DNA from: a bacterium
Lineage (GTDB): Bacteria; Spirochaetota; Spirochaetia; Treponematales; Rectinemataceae
NCBI GenBank assembly: GCA_021813065.1
Contig: JAKALZ010000038.1
Location: forward strand, 1 to 10,767
Direction of reading: 5' to 3'
Length of the DNA: 10,767 nucleotides
Shown: positions 1-5,444 of the stretch, one piece after another
Numbering within the stretch: the stretch's first letter is position 1
Layout: each line of letters starts with the position of its first letter
The notes under the pieces: model-generated
What the model was told of the DNA's origin: nothing
What the model saw: only the letters and a program-made list of their open reading frames with translations
Databases searched by the model: none
Made by a program: the position numbers and the translations under genes

Positions 1-287
1 ACATAGCCGAGACCACCCCGCACATGCCCGAGAAGCGCTTTCGCAAAAAATACGATCCGCTTCGAAATTCCGCCAACATTCATAATTTCGCCCGCGAGCA
101 GGAAAAAGGGAATCGCCATGAGGGGAAAACTGTCGATGCCCCGGAAAATATTCTGTATAAGAAGAGCCGGACTGACTACGTGCATCGCTGCCATCAGCAC
201 GAGCGCGGTAAGAATGAGCGCGAACGCGATGGGGACGCTCAGCAGCACGAAACCGAAGAGCGCGACCAGAAATAATGTGAGCATCAT
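1..287 (-). CDS. dctM: TRAP transporter large permease DctM, N-terminal part (runs off left edge)
   Basis: Large membrane subunit of a tripartite ATP-independent periplasmic transporter, which moves an organic acid or similar solute across the inner membrane using an ion gradient. About 95 residues are visible. Residues 3-35 are a hydrophobic stretch typical of DctM N-termini, and residues 50-69 (GIDSFPLMAIPFFLLAGEIM) match the DctM signature 'G.d.fpl.aiPfF.laGeim'. The start is the first ATG of an ATGATG pair. It overlaps the stop of the small permease by 4 bp (ATGA) and follows a GGGAGG Shine-Dalgarno at about 291-296, so the two are translationally coupled. Family members are usually about 425 residues, so most of the gene lies outside. 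No periplasmic binding subunit (DctP) is in the window; it may follow dctM. The substrate is unknown. Confidence 0.93.
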   Translation of the reverse strand, partial: MMLTLFLVALFGFVLLSVPIAFALILTALVLMAAMHVVSPALLIQNIFRGIDSFPLMAIPFFLLAGEIMNVGGISKRIVFFAKALLGHVRGGLGY

Positions 288-808
288 TTTCCTCCCTTTT
301 GGACTGAAAACACGACCTTCGCGTCGGTCGCTGTCTTCAAGAGTCCTTCAAGGATCAAGCAGAAAGCGCTAATCGGGCCTACCATGTAGATATAGCCGTA
401 GGGCAGCTGCACCGCGGATGAGACCCAGCCAGAGGCAAAGCTATCCAAGGTCATGTCCATCCCGCCCTTCAGGAGCACCGCGAGCGCGAAGAGCACGAGC
501 AGATCGGCGATGAGCACCACGACCTGAGACGCCTTTTTCGGCAGATATTTGAGTAAAATATCGAGGCCCAAGTGGTCATTCTTCATATAGGCTACAACTG
601 CGCCAATAAATACGAGCCAGATGAACATGAACCTCGACACCTCATCCGACCACGCAAGCGCGGCGTTGAGAAAATAACGGGCAATTACATTGCTGAAGAC
701 GATGATCACCATGCCCGCGAGCATTACGCTGATGATCACATTCAACACTTTTTCGATGCCACCTCGCAGTTTTCCGATAAAACCACCGGGCGCATTTCCC
801 TGCTCCAT
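284..808 (-). CDS. dctQ: TRAP transporter small permease DctQ
   Basis: Small four-helix membrane subunit of the TRAP transporter, which pairs with DctM. The 174 residues show four hydrophobic segments at about 21-41, 57-75, 92-117 and 138-157. The family pattern is present: an arginine after helix 1 (ARYFLN, 43-48), then W-S-D-E (53-56) and R59, a helix ending in GA (69-70), and D78-H79...D83 after helix 2. Length is normal for the family. The start follows a strong GGGAGG Shine-Dalgarno at about 817-822. It lies 43 bp after the transketolase C-terminal subunit and overlaps dctM by 4 bp, so it belongs to the same transcript as the transketolase genes. This links uptake to transketolase chemistry. 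No local promoter is seen in the 43-bp gap. Confidence 0.93.
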   Translation of the reverse strand: MEQGNAPGGFIGKLRGGIEKVLNVIISVMLAGMVIIVFSNVIARYFLNAALAWSDEVSRFMFIWLVFIGAVVAYMKNDHLGLDILLKYLPKKASQVVVLIADLLVLFALAVLLKGGMDMTLDSFASGWVSSAVQLPYGYIYMVGPISAFCLILEGLLKTATDAKVVFSVQKGGK

Positions 809-851
809 CGCCTGCCTCCCTCTGTTCTCGCAAGATGTCTTTCGTTGGAAG

Positions 852-1790
852 TTATTTCACCAGCAGAGAACGAACGCTCTCCGCAATCGCCTTTGATGTC
901 AAACCGTACTTTTCAAGAATAAGATCGTAATTCTCAGCCGATGTGCCAAAGCAGTCCTTCACGCCGAGAAATTCGACCGGGGCGTGTCGTTCCGCGCGCA
1001 GCGCCTCAACAATGGCCGAGCCAAGACCTCCCACTATCGTGTGCTCCTCAGCGGTCACAATCGCGCGCACTCCCTTGGCATACTCGATTACCGCCTCGCG
1101 GTCCAGAGGCTTGATCGTCCCCACATTCAGCACGCGCAGCGAGATGCCCTCGCGCTCAAGTTCGCGCGCCGCCTCAAGCGCCTTGGAGACCATCACGCCG
1201 CAGGCGAACACCGCGGCGTCGTGTCCGTCGCGCATCTTCGTCACCTTGCCGATGTGGTACTCCTCGCGCTCGGGGTAGATGAGCGGAAGATCGTTTCGGT
1301 TGATTCTGATGTAGACAGGCCCCCGGTAATCATGCAAACAGTCCATGAGCTTGGCGACCTCGATCGAATCGGCGGGACAGACCACCGTCATGTTCGGAAT
1401 CGCTCGCATGATGCTCATGTCTTCGATCGACTGGTGCGTCTTTCCGTCGCCATAGTCGGAGAGACCCGAGCTCGAGCCGCAGATGCGCACATTGAGCTTG
1501 GGGATGCAGACCGAGTTGCGAAGCTGGTCGTAGGCGCGCCCCGACGCGAACACCGCGAATGTGTTGATGAAAGGCATTTTGCCTGACAGGGCGAGCCCCG
1601 CCGCGGTGGAAGTCATGTTCTGCTCCGCGATCCCCATCTCGAAGTAACGCTCAGGAAATGCCGCCTTGAACATCACCGACTGTGTTGATTTGCCGAGATC
1701 CGCCTCGAGCGCGACGACGTCTGGATATTTTGTACCAAGCTCCACCAGCGCGGTTCCGTACGCTGTTCGTAAATTGTTCGATACCGCCAT
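852..1790 (-). CDS. Split transketolase, C-terminal subunit (pyrimidine-binding and C-terminal domains)
   Basis: The 312-residue C-terminal half of a two-gene transketolase. With its partner it would form the thiamine-diphosphate enzyme that transfers two-carbon ketol units between sugars. Visible family features are the cofactor-activating glutamate E56 in MGIAEQNM (52-59), the GRAYDQLRNSVC segment (84-95), the conserved histidine H119 in DGKTHQSIED (115-124), and a C-terminal domain from about 190 to the end. Length is typical of stand-alone C-terminal subunits. The ATG follows a GGAGG Shine-Dalgarno, 18 bp after the N-terminal subunit gene. Co-transcription with a TRAP importer and a FadR-type regulator suggests a catabolic role rather than the housekeeping pentose phosphate pathway. 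Known catabolic split transketolases include apulose-4-phosphate transketolase (AptAB) and 6-deoxy-6-sulfofructose transketolase (SqwGH); I cannot tell which, if either, applies. Confidence 0.92.
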   Translation of the reverse strand: MAVSNNLRTAYGTALVELGTKYPDVVALEADLGKSTQSVMFKAAFPERYFEMGIAEQNMTSTAAGLALSGKMPFINTFAVFASGRAYDQLRNSVCIPKLNVRICGSSSGLSDYGDGKTHQSIEDMSIMRAIPNMTVVCPADSIEVAKLMDCLHDYRGPVYIRINRNDLPLIYPEREEYHIGKVTKMRDGHDAAVFACGVMVSKALEAARELEREGISLRVLNVGTIKPLDREAVIEYAKGVRAIVTAEEHTIVGGLGSAIVEALRAERHAPVEFLGVKDCFGTSAENYDLILEKYGLTSKAIAESVRSLLVK

Positions 1791-1808
1791 ATTCTATTCC
1801 TCCACTCT

Positions 1809-2651
1809 TCAGGCCAGCGCCGCGCGAGCGGCTTCGATCTCCGCCAACGCGGTATCGTACTGCTCGCGGCTCATGATTCCATTGTGGAACGCCGCGGTGT
1901 TCTCGGCGAACGAGATTCCCTTGCCCTTCACAGTGTTCGCGATAATCACCGTAGGCTTGCCCTTCGTCTGGGCAGCCTTCTCCAGGGCGCCGAGCACGGC
2001 TACCACATCGTGGCCGTCGATCGTAAGCACATTCCAGCCGAAGGCCTTCCACTTCTCCTCGATCTCGGGTATGTCGAAGATCTCCTTGGTTGGGCCTGTG
2101 GCCTGAATTCGATTCCGATCGACAAAGCCGACGAGATTGTCGATGCCGTATTTTGGCGCGGCCATGGCCGCTTCCCAGAGCTGTCCCTCGGACAATTCGC
2201 CATCGCCCATAACCACGAAGACGCGCGCGGGGCTCTTGTCCAGCCGCAGCGCGAGCGCCATGCCAAGCGCGATGGAGAGCCCCTGACCCAGCGAGCCCGT
2301 TACGGCCTCAAGTCCGGGCGTTTTGTCGATATCGGGGTGCCCCTGCAGCATGCCGTTGAGGGTCTTCACCTTCGTGAGCTCTTCGCGGGGGATGACCCCA
2401 AGCTCGATGAGCGCCGCGTACTGCACGAGCACGGCGTGGCCCTTCGAAAGCACAAATCGATCTCGATTCGGGTCGCGAATATTTTTGCGGTCGTAGCGCA
2501 TGTGCTCAAAATAGAGCGCCGTCACAATTTCCGCGAGCGAAGATGAACCACCGAGGTGGCCTGCCTTACCGACTCCGATCATTCTCACGATATTCTCTCT
2601 CAGATCGTAGGCGATTCGGCTCAGCCGCGTTACAGTTTCTTTCGACGCCAT
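1809..2651 (-). CDS. Split transketolase, N-terminal subunit (thiamine-diphosphate-binding)
   Basis: The 280-residue N-terminal half of the split transketolase, which binds the diphosphate end of the cofactor. Visible are H32 in GKAGHLGGSSS, H72 in LSKGHAVL, H105 in MLQGHPD, the GSLGQGLSIALGMAL segment (119-133), and the ThDP motif starting GDGELSEGQ (149-157) and ending at N180, the usual GDG-to-N spacing. Length is normal for N-terminal subunits. The start has an AGGAG Shine-Dalgarno about 7 nt upstream that lies inside the end of the regulator gene, whose stop is only 3 bp away. The pair is therefore co-transcribed with the regulator. Substrate residues cannot be assigned from sequence alone, so the sugar phosphate or free sugar used is unknown. 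Confidence 0.93.
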   Translation of the reverse strand: MASKETVTRLSRIAYDLRENIVRMIGVGKAGHLGGSSSLAEIVTALYFEHMRYDRKNIRDPNRDRFVLSKGHAVLVQYAALIELGVIPREELTKVKTLNGMLQGHPDIDKTPGLEAVTGSLGQGLSIALGMALALRLDKSPARVFVVMGDGELSEGQLWEAAMAAPKYGIDNLVGFVDRNRIQATGPTKEIFDIPEIEEKWKAFGWNVLTIDGHDVVAVLGALEKAAQTKGKPTVIIANTVKGKGISFAENTAAFHNGIMSREQYDTALAEIEAARAALA

Positions 2652-2654
2652 ACT

Positions 2655-3431
2655 TTACTCCTGGCCTGGCTGTGCGCCAGGTGTTTCATTTCCGCGCGAT
2701 TCTATTTCGCGCATACTCTTCTCATGCGCCTTGAGGCGCGCGATCGTGCGATCGATATGTACTTCCATGAGGTGCTTTGCCTTCTCGCGGTCTTTCGCCT
2801 CAATGGCGTCGAGAATCCAGCGGTGGTAGTTTAGCCCATCCTCAACCCCGAGCGACGCGACAATATTGTCCATCGAGTTGATGAGAATGCTCCTGATGAT
2901 GTCGTTGATCTTGATTATGATGGGATTCTTGGTTGCCTTGGCGAGATCGAGGTGAAACTCGAGATCCGCGTCGGCGAACATGGTTCGATCATTCACGTGG
3001 GCCTTCATGTTTCGGTAGGTTGTCTCAAGCCGTTCGATATCTTCGGCATCGGCCTTGTCCACCACGATGGCGACAGTGCCGCACTCGACGATTCTGCGGT
3101 ACTCGAGCACGTCGTAGACATCGGTAAGATCGAGCGCGAGCATCGGAATGAGAGGATTCAGCATCACCTCGCTCTTGTACTCGGTGACATAGGTGCCGCC
3201 GCCCTGAACTGTGTAGATGAGTCCCAAGCTCGAGAGCATTTTGATCGCCTCGCGGATAGAAACGCGGCTTACGCCGAGCTCTTTCGCGAGCGCGTTCTCG
3301 GAAGGAATTTTCGTGCCCGGCATCCAGACTTTCTGGAGAATCTGGTTCTTGAGCTGCGAGAACACCTGATCCTTGATGCTGCGGTGGCTGAGTCTCTTAA
3401 GCAGGACTGGTTCTATGGTCGTCGGCTTCAT
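2655..3431 (-). CDS. FadR-subfamily GntR transcriptional regulator (FCD domain), likely operon autoregulator
   Basis: DNA-binding regulator of 258 residues. The winged helix-turn-helix spans about 17-84, with IPSENALAKELGVSRVSIRE (42-61) as the canonical GntR core. The C-terminal FCD ligand domain spans about 100-235 and carries the usual metal-binding set: D156 and H160 (DADLEFH), H203 and H225. Regulators with this set often sense hydroxy- or sugar acids bound to the metal. It is first in the operon with the transketolase and TRAP genes and ends 3 bp before the next start. Its promoter contains an inverted repeat over the -10 box, so autorepression relieved by the substrate or an intermediate is the simplest reading. 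The ATG lacks a clear Shine-Dalgarno and the predicted leader is about 9 nt. No nearby downstream start is compatible with a full wHTH. Confidence 0.93.
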   Translation of the reverse strand: MKPTTIEPVLLKRLSHRSIKDQVFSQLKNQILQKVWMPGTKIPSENALAKELGVSRVSIREAIKMLSSLGLIYTVQGGGTYVTEYKSEVMLNPLIPMLALDLTDVYDVLEYRRIVECGTVAIVVDKADAEDIERLETTYRNMKAHVNDRTMFADADLEFHLDLAKATKNPIIIKINDIIRSILINSMDNIVASLGVEDGLNYHRWILDAIEAKDREKAKHLMEVHIDRTIARLKAHEKSMREIESRGNETPGAQPGQE

Positions 3432-3438
3432 AAAAGTT

Positions 3439-3459
3439 GTAAGTTGTATGATAACTTAC
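3439..3459. promoter_or_regulatory. Inverted repeat operator GTAAGTT-N7-AACTTAC
   Basis: A perfect 7-bp inverted repeat (3439-3445 and 3453-3459) with a 7-bp spacer. It lies directly upstream of the FadR-type regulator gene and covers that promoter's -10 box. The placement is classic for a repressor that blocks RNA polymerase. It is the best candidate site for the adjacent FadR-type regulator; the assignment is inferred. Confidence 0.7.
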
Positions 3460-3476
3460 GATTCTAGAGCCGTCAA
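3448..3476 (-). promoter_or_regulatory. Sigma70-type promoter of the regulator-transketolase-TRAP operon
   Basis: On the minus strand, TTGACG (3471-3476) and TATCAT (3448-3453) are separated by exactly 17 bp. Each box matches the consensus at five of six positions. The predicted transcription start is near 3440, about 9 nt from the ATG. The -10 box sits in the arm and spacer of the inverted repeat at 3439-3459. Confidence 0.72.
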
Positions 3477-3537
3477 GAAAAATTTTTAGCCTTATTCTAC
3501 AATAGCCGATTTGACCGCACGTTTGGCTTTCGGCGCT

Positions 3538-4179
3538 TCAGAACACTAGATCGTAGTACTTCTGGAGCACGTCGCGCATGTTCGTAATGTGCGCGCGCAT
3601 GAGCAGCTCCGCCTGATCCGCGTCGCGCCGTGTGAGGGCATCGAGAATCGCCCGGTGCTCCTCGAAGGAGTGGTCGCCTCTGCCCTGGATGAAAATAGTC
3701 TTGATATTGTAGCGCTTGAGCTGATTTTTAATCGACATCACGATCTCGACCGCGGGTATGTTAGGACAGCAATCGTAGATAACCTGATGGAATGCCCAGT
3801 TCCCCTGTGAATATTCCTTGAGCTCACCTTTGGCGAGGTGGTCGCGCATCTCAGCGAGAATGGCTTCCATCCGTTGAAAATCCTCATCGCTCATCTTCGG
3901 AATCGCCTCGCGGACAACGAGCCCTTCGAGCAATTCACGAACGCGAAGGTATTGGAGCACTTCGTCGATGGAGAACGATCGAACCATCGCGCGCTTGTTT
4001 TCCTCGATGACCACAAGATTTTCGCTCGCGAGCTTGAGCAGCGCCTTCTTTACGGTGTTCCGGCTCACGCCGAGCTCTTGGGCGAGCGCGATCTCGGTGA
4101 GGCTCTCGGCGGGCCGATATATTCCGTTCAGAATTCGGTCTCTAAGTACCTGATACGCCTGGCTTGTCTGATTGCGCAC
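3538..4179 (-). CDS. GntR-family transcriptional regulator (FCD domain), GTG start
   Basis: Regulator of 213 residues. The wHTH lies at about 5-68, with AESLTEIALAQELGVSRNTV (24-43) as the GntR core. An all-helical FCD ligand domain follows from about 75 to 205. The usual metal triad is nearly intact (H131, H175, H197), but the position normally held by aspartate is asparagine, N127 in GNWAFH; Asn occurs here in part of the family. The start is GTG at 4177-4179, preceded by GGGAGA at 5-nt spacing. No in-frame ATG would keep the wHTH. It has its own promoter and an upstream terminator, so it is probably monocistronic, though no terminator separates it from the next regulator 106 bp on. It may control itself and the two genes to its right, which share an AAGTGTT promoter element. 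Ligand unknown. Confidence 0.9.
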   Translation of the reverse strand: MRNQTSQAYQVLRDRILNGIYRPAESLTEIALAQELGVSRNTVKKALLKLASENLVVIEENKRAMVRSFSIDEVLQYLRVRELLEGLVVREAIPKMSDEDFQRMEAILAEMRDHLAKGELKEYSQGNWAFHQVIYDCCPNIPAVEIVMSIKNQLKRYNIKTIFIQGRGDHSFEEHRAILDALTRRDADQAELLMRAHITNMRDVLQKYYDLVF

Positions 4180-4206
4180 AACGTTCTCCCGTAGTTCTCG
4201 ATATTT

Positions 4207-4235
4207 ATTTTATAAAATATAGTAACACTTGGAAA
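4207..4235 (-). promoter_or_regulatory. Promoter of the GTG-started GntR regulator, with AT-rich palindrome
   Basis: On the minus strand, TTTCCA (4230-4235) and TAAAAT (4207-4212) are 17 bp apart. A perfect 14-bp palindrome, TATTTTATAAAATA (4206-4219), covers the -10 box, and an AAGTGTT element lies in the spacer (plus-strand AACACTT at 4224-4230). The arrangement suggests regulated, possibly autoregulated, expression. Confidence 0.55.
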
Positions 4236-4239
4236 GCCG

Positions 4240-4273
4240 AAAAAAAAGCGGCCGTACATGCGTGTGCGGCCGC
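4240..4273 (-). terminator. Strong intrinsic terminator after the dehydrogenase gene
   Basis: On the minus strand, the stem arms GCGGCCG (4267-4273) and CGGCCGC (4248-4254) flank a 12-nt loop that can add an ACA/TGT inner pairing. Eight T residues follow directly (A-run at 4240-4247 on the plus strand). It ends transcription coming from the dehydrogenase and insulates the GntR promoter just downstream. Confidence 0.9.
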
Positions 4274-4297
4274 GAATCGCCATACCTGATCCAAATA

Positions 4298-4321
4298 TCA
4301 ATTTTCTTCGTTGATTCTCAT
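4298..4321 (-). CDS. Seven-codon ORF behind a perfect Shine-Dalgarno (possible gene remnant)
   Basis: Between the dehydrogenase stop (4350) and the terminator, the minus strand carries a perfect AGGAGG (4327-4332). Five nucleotides later an ATG opens a seven-codon frame, MRINEEN, ending in TGA at 4298-4300. The ribosome-binding site is as good as those of the real genes here. The frame could be a tiny translated peptide. More likely it is the 5' end of a gene whose body was deleted or frameshifted, leaving start signals and terminator. No homology can be judged from seven residues. Confidence 0.3.
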   Translation of the reverse strand: MRINEEN

Positions 4322-4349
4322 GAATGCCTCCTATGATGTTCAGACAGGC

Positions 4350-5243
4350 TCACTGGCCGGTTTTTTTCAGTATCGCGTCCAAAACCCGCGTATAGGTCTC
4401 GGGCGGCGTGTTTCCGAATTCGGTCCGCAGATTGAGATCGGCGAGCGCTTGAAGTTTTGCCCTTGTCGCCTGCGACGCGGAGCTGTCGAGCCCCATTTCA
4501 GCGAGCGTGTCCATCACCTCGCCCATCTCCGCCACACGGCGCTCGGCGGCGATAGCTGTGCGCGTGATCAGCATGTTTGCGGTGTCCGCGAGGGGCCTCG
4601 AGTCGATCGTTCCAGATATAGAATCCATGATTTCCTTGTCGACACCCGCTTTGCGGCCTGCCGTGAGCGTCTCGAGAAGAAGGGCGGTGAGGCCCTTCAT
4701 GAAGATGCTGCGCATCATCTTGAGCGCTGATGAGCTGCCCGCGGTCTCATTGATGAAGGAAATTTTCATCCCGAATGGAACGAGCGACTCCTGGAAGCGC
4801 TTCGCGCCTGTGCCGCTCACCGCCATCGGAACTTTGTGCCCATGCGGCGGCACGAGCTCCATCACGGCGACATCCGCGAAGATCACACCGGCAGGCGCCA
4901 TGAGGGCGCCGACCTGCTTCTTCGTTCCCGGCGAGGCGCTGTTGAGATCGGCGTAGACTGTGCCAGGGCGCAGGCACTTCGCGGCGTCCGCCGCGATGGA
5001 AAGCGCGTACTTTGCGCTTGTCGCGCAGACAACGATGTCGCTGATCGCGGCGAGATCCGCCAGCGACGGCATGAGCTCAACATGCGCTTCCGACGCGCGC
5101 TGCCGCACGAGGGGGCCCACCTTGGGGTCATTCGCCATCACATCAAAGGCGCGAATCGGCGCGAGCCCAGCTCCGGCTAGTCCCTTCGCGATGTGATACG
5201 CCGCTTCCCCAAATCCAATAAATCCAAGCGCGGGTGCGCCCAT
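4350..5243 (-). CDS. NAD(P)-dependent beta-hydroxyacid dehydrogenase-like protein with DUF1932 C-terminal domain
   Basis: Cytoplasmic oxidoreductase of 297 residues in the 6-phosphogluconate/3-hydroxyisobutyrate dehydrogenase superfamily. The N-terminal Rossmann fold shows GFGEAA (10-15) close to the start, and a family-typical NSASP segment lies at 101-105. The catalytic-helix region GSSSALK (169-175) supplies the likely catalytic lysine K175. The C-terminal half (about 180-270, including FMKGLTALLLETLTAGRKAG) looks like the DUF1932 helical domain rather than NAD_binding_11. The start at 5243 is chosen over an in-frame start 15 codons upstream because GGGGGAGGT sits 8 nt before it and the Rossmann fold begins at once. 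It is transcribed alone from a promoter near 5410-5437, with a leader of about 160 nt, and ended by a terminator. It probably oxidises or reduces a hydroxy acid; the substrate is unknown. Confidence 0.88.
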   Translation of the reverse strand: MGAPALGFIGFGEAAYHIAKGLAGAGLAPIRAFDVMANDPKVGPLVRQRASEAHVELMPSLADLAAISDIVVCATSAKYALSIAADAAKCLRPGTVYADLNSASPGTKKQVGALMAPAGVIFADVAVMELVPPHGHKVPMAVSGTGAKRFQESLVPFGMKISFINETAGSSSALKMMRSIFMKGLTALLLETLTAGRKAGVDKEIMDSISGTIDSRPLADTANMLITRTAIAAERRVAEMGEVMDTLAEMGLDSSASQATRAKLQALADLNLRTEFGNTPPETYTRVLDAILKKTGQ

Positions 5244-5257
5244 AATGAATACCTCCC

Positions 5258-5340
5258 CCGCCACTGAAGGCGGAAACGACCGCGCCACGGTCGCGCGGTG
5301 CCAACGGCGATAGCAACGCCACCACGATTGGCGACGCTAT
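5258..5340 (-). promoter_or_regulatory. Structured GC-rich 5' leader of the dehydrogenase mRNA
   Basis: On the minus strand the leader holds three hairpins. The first (5310-5340) has arms ATAGC/GCTAT and CGCC/GGCG, interrupted by one wobble and one mismatch, around a 9-nt loop. The second is ACCGCGC/GCGCGGT (5279-5299), which competes with CGACCG/CGGTCG (5277-5293). The third is CCGCC/GGCGG (5258-5273), ending against the Shine-Dalgarno. It matches no riboswitch class I recognise. It may tune translation or attenuate transcription. Confidence 0.4.
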
Positions 5341-5382
5341 TGGCGAAATTCGACGAAATTGTCTAAAATATTTGTTCAATTT

Positions 5383-5397
5383 AAGTGTTATACACTT
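5383..5397. promoter_or_regulatory. Palindromic operator AAGTGT-TAT-ACACTT
   Basis: A perfect inverted repeat with 6-bp arms and a 3-bp spacer, just downstream of the predicted -10 box of the dehydrogenase promoter. The centre reads GT-N3-AC, the core common in FadR-family operators. Related AAGTGTT half-sites occur at the promoters of both flanking genes. Confidence 0.6.
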
Positions 5398-5398
5398 T

Positions 5399-5420
5399 TG
5401 TGATATAGTATGGTATCACA
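5399..5420. promoter_or_regulatory. Inverted repeat TGTGATA-N8-TATCACA over the dehydrogenase promoter
   Basis: Perfect 7-bp arms (5399-5405 and 5414-5420) span the predicted -10 box. It lies next to the second palindrome at 5383-5397, so the promoter carries two tandem operators. TGTGA-N-TCACA spacing also loosely recalls CRP/FNR-type sites, but the spacing and inner bases do not fit that consensus well. Confidence 0.55.
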
Positions 5421-5437
5421 GTTTGGGAATCTGTCAA
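5410..5437 (-). promoter_or_regulatory. Promoter of the dehydrogenase gene
   Basis: On the minus strand, a perfect TTGACA (5432-5437) is followed 16 bp later by TACCAT (5410-5415). It starts 8 bp beyond the stop codon of the upstream ModA-like gene, so the two genes are separately transcribed. The -10 box lies inside the inverted repeat at 5399-5420. Confidence 0.62.
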
Positions 5438-5444
5438 TTCTTTT

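Noticed and set aside
984..1586. Long open frame on the plus strand opposite the transketolase C-terminal gene
   Set aside because: It lies wholly antisense to a gene with clear catalytic motifs, its product is rich in His/Arg/Asp with no recognisable domain, and GC-rich codon bias makes such antisense frames common here.
1884..2546. 220-codon plus-strand frame opposite the transketolase N-terminal gene
   Set aside because: Shadow of a gene with an intact thiamine-diphosphate motif; no domain pattern of its own.
3478..3537. Terminator between the two GntR regulator genes
   Set aside because: There are A and T runs but no convincing stem before them, so read-through from the upstream regulator gene cannot be ruled out.
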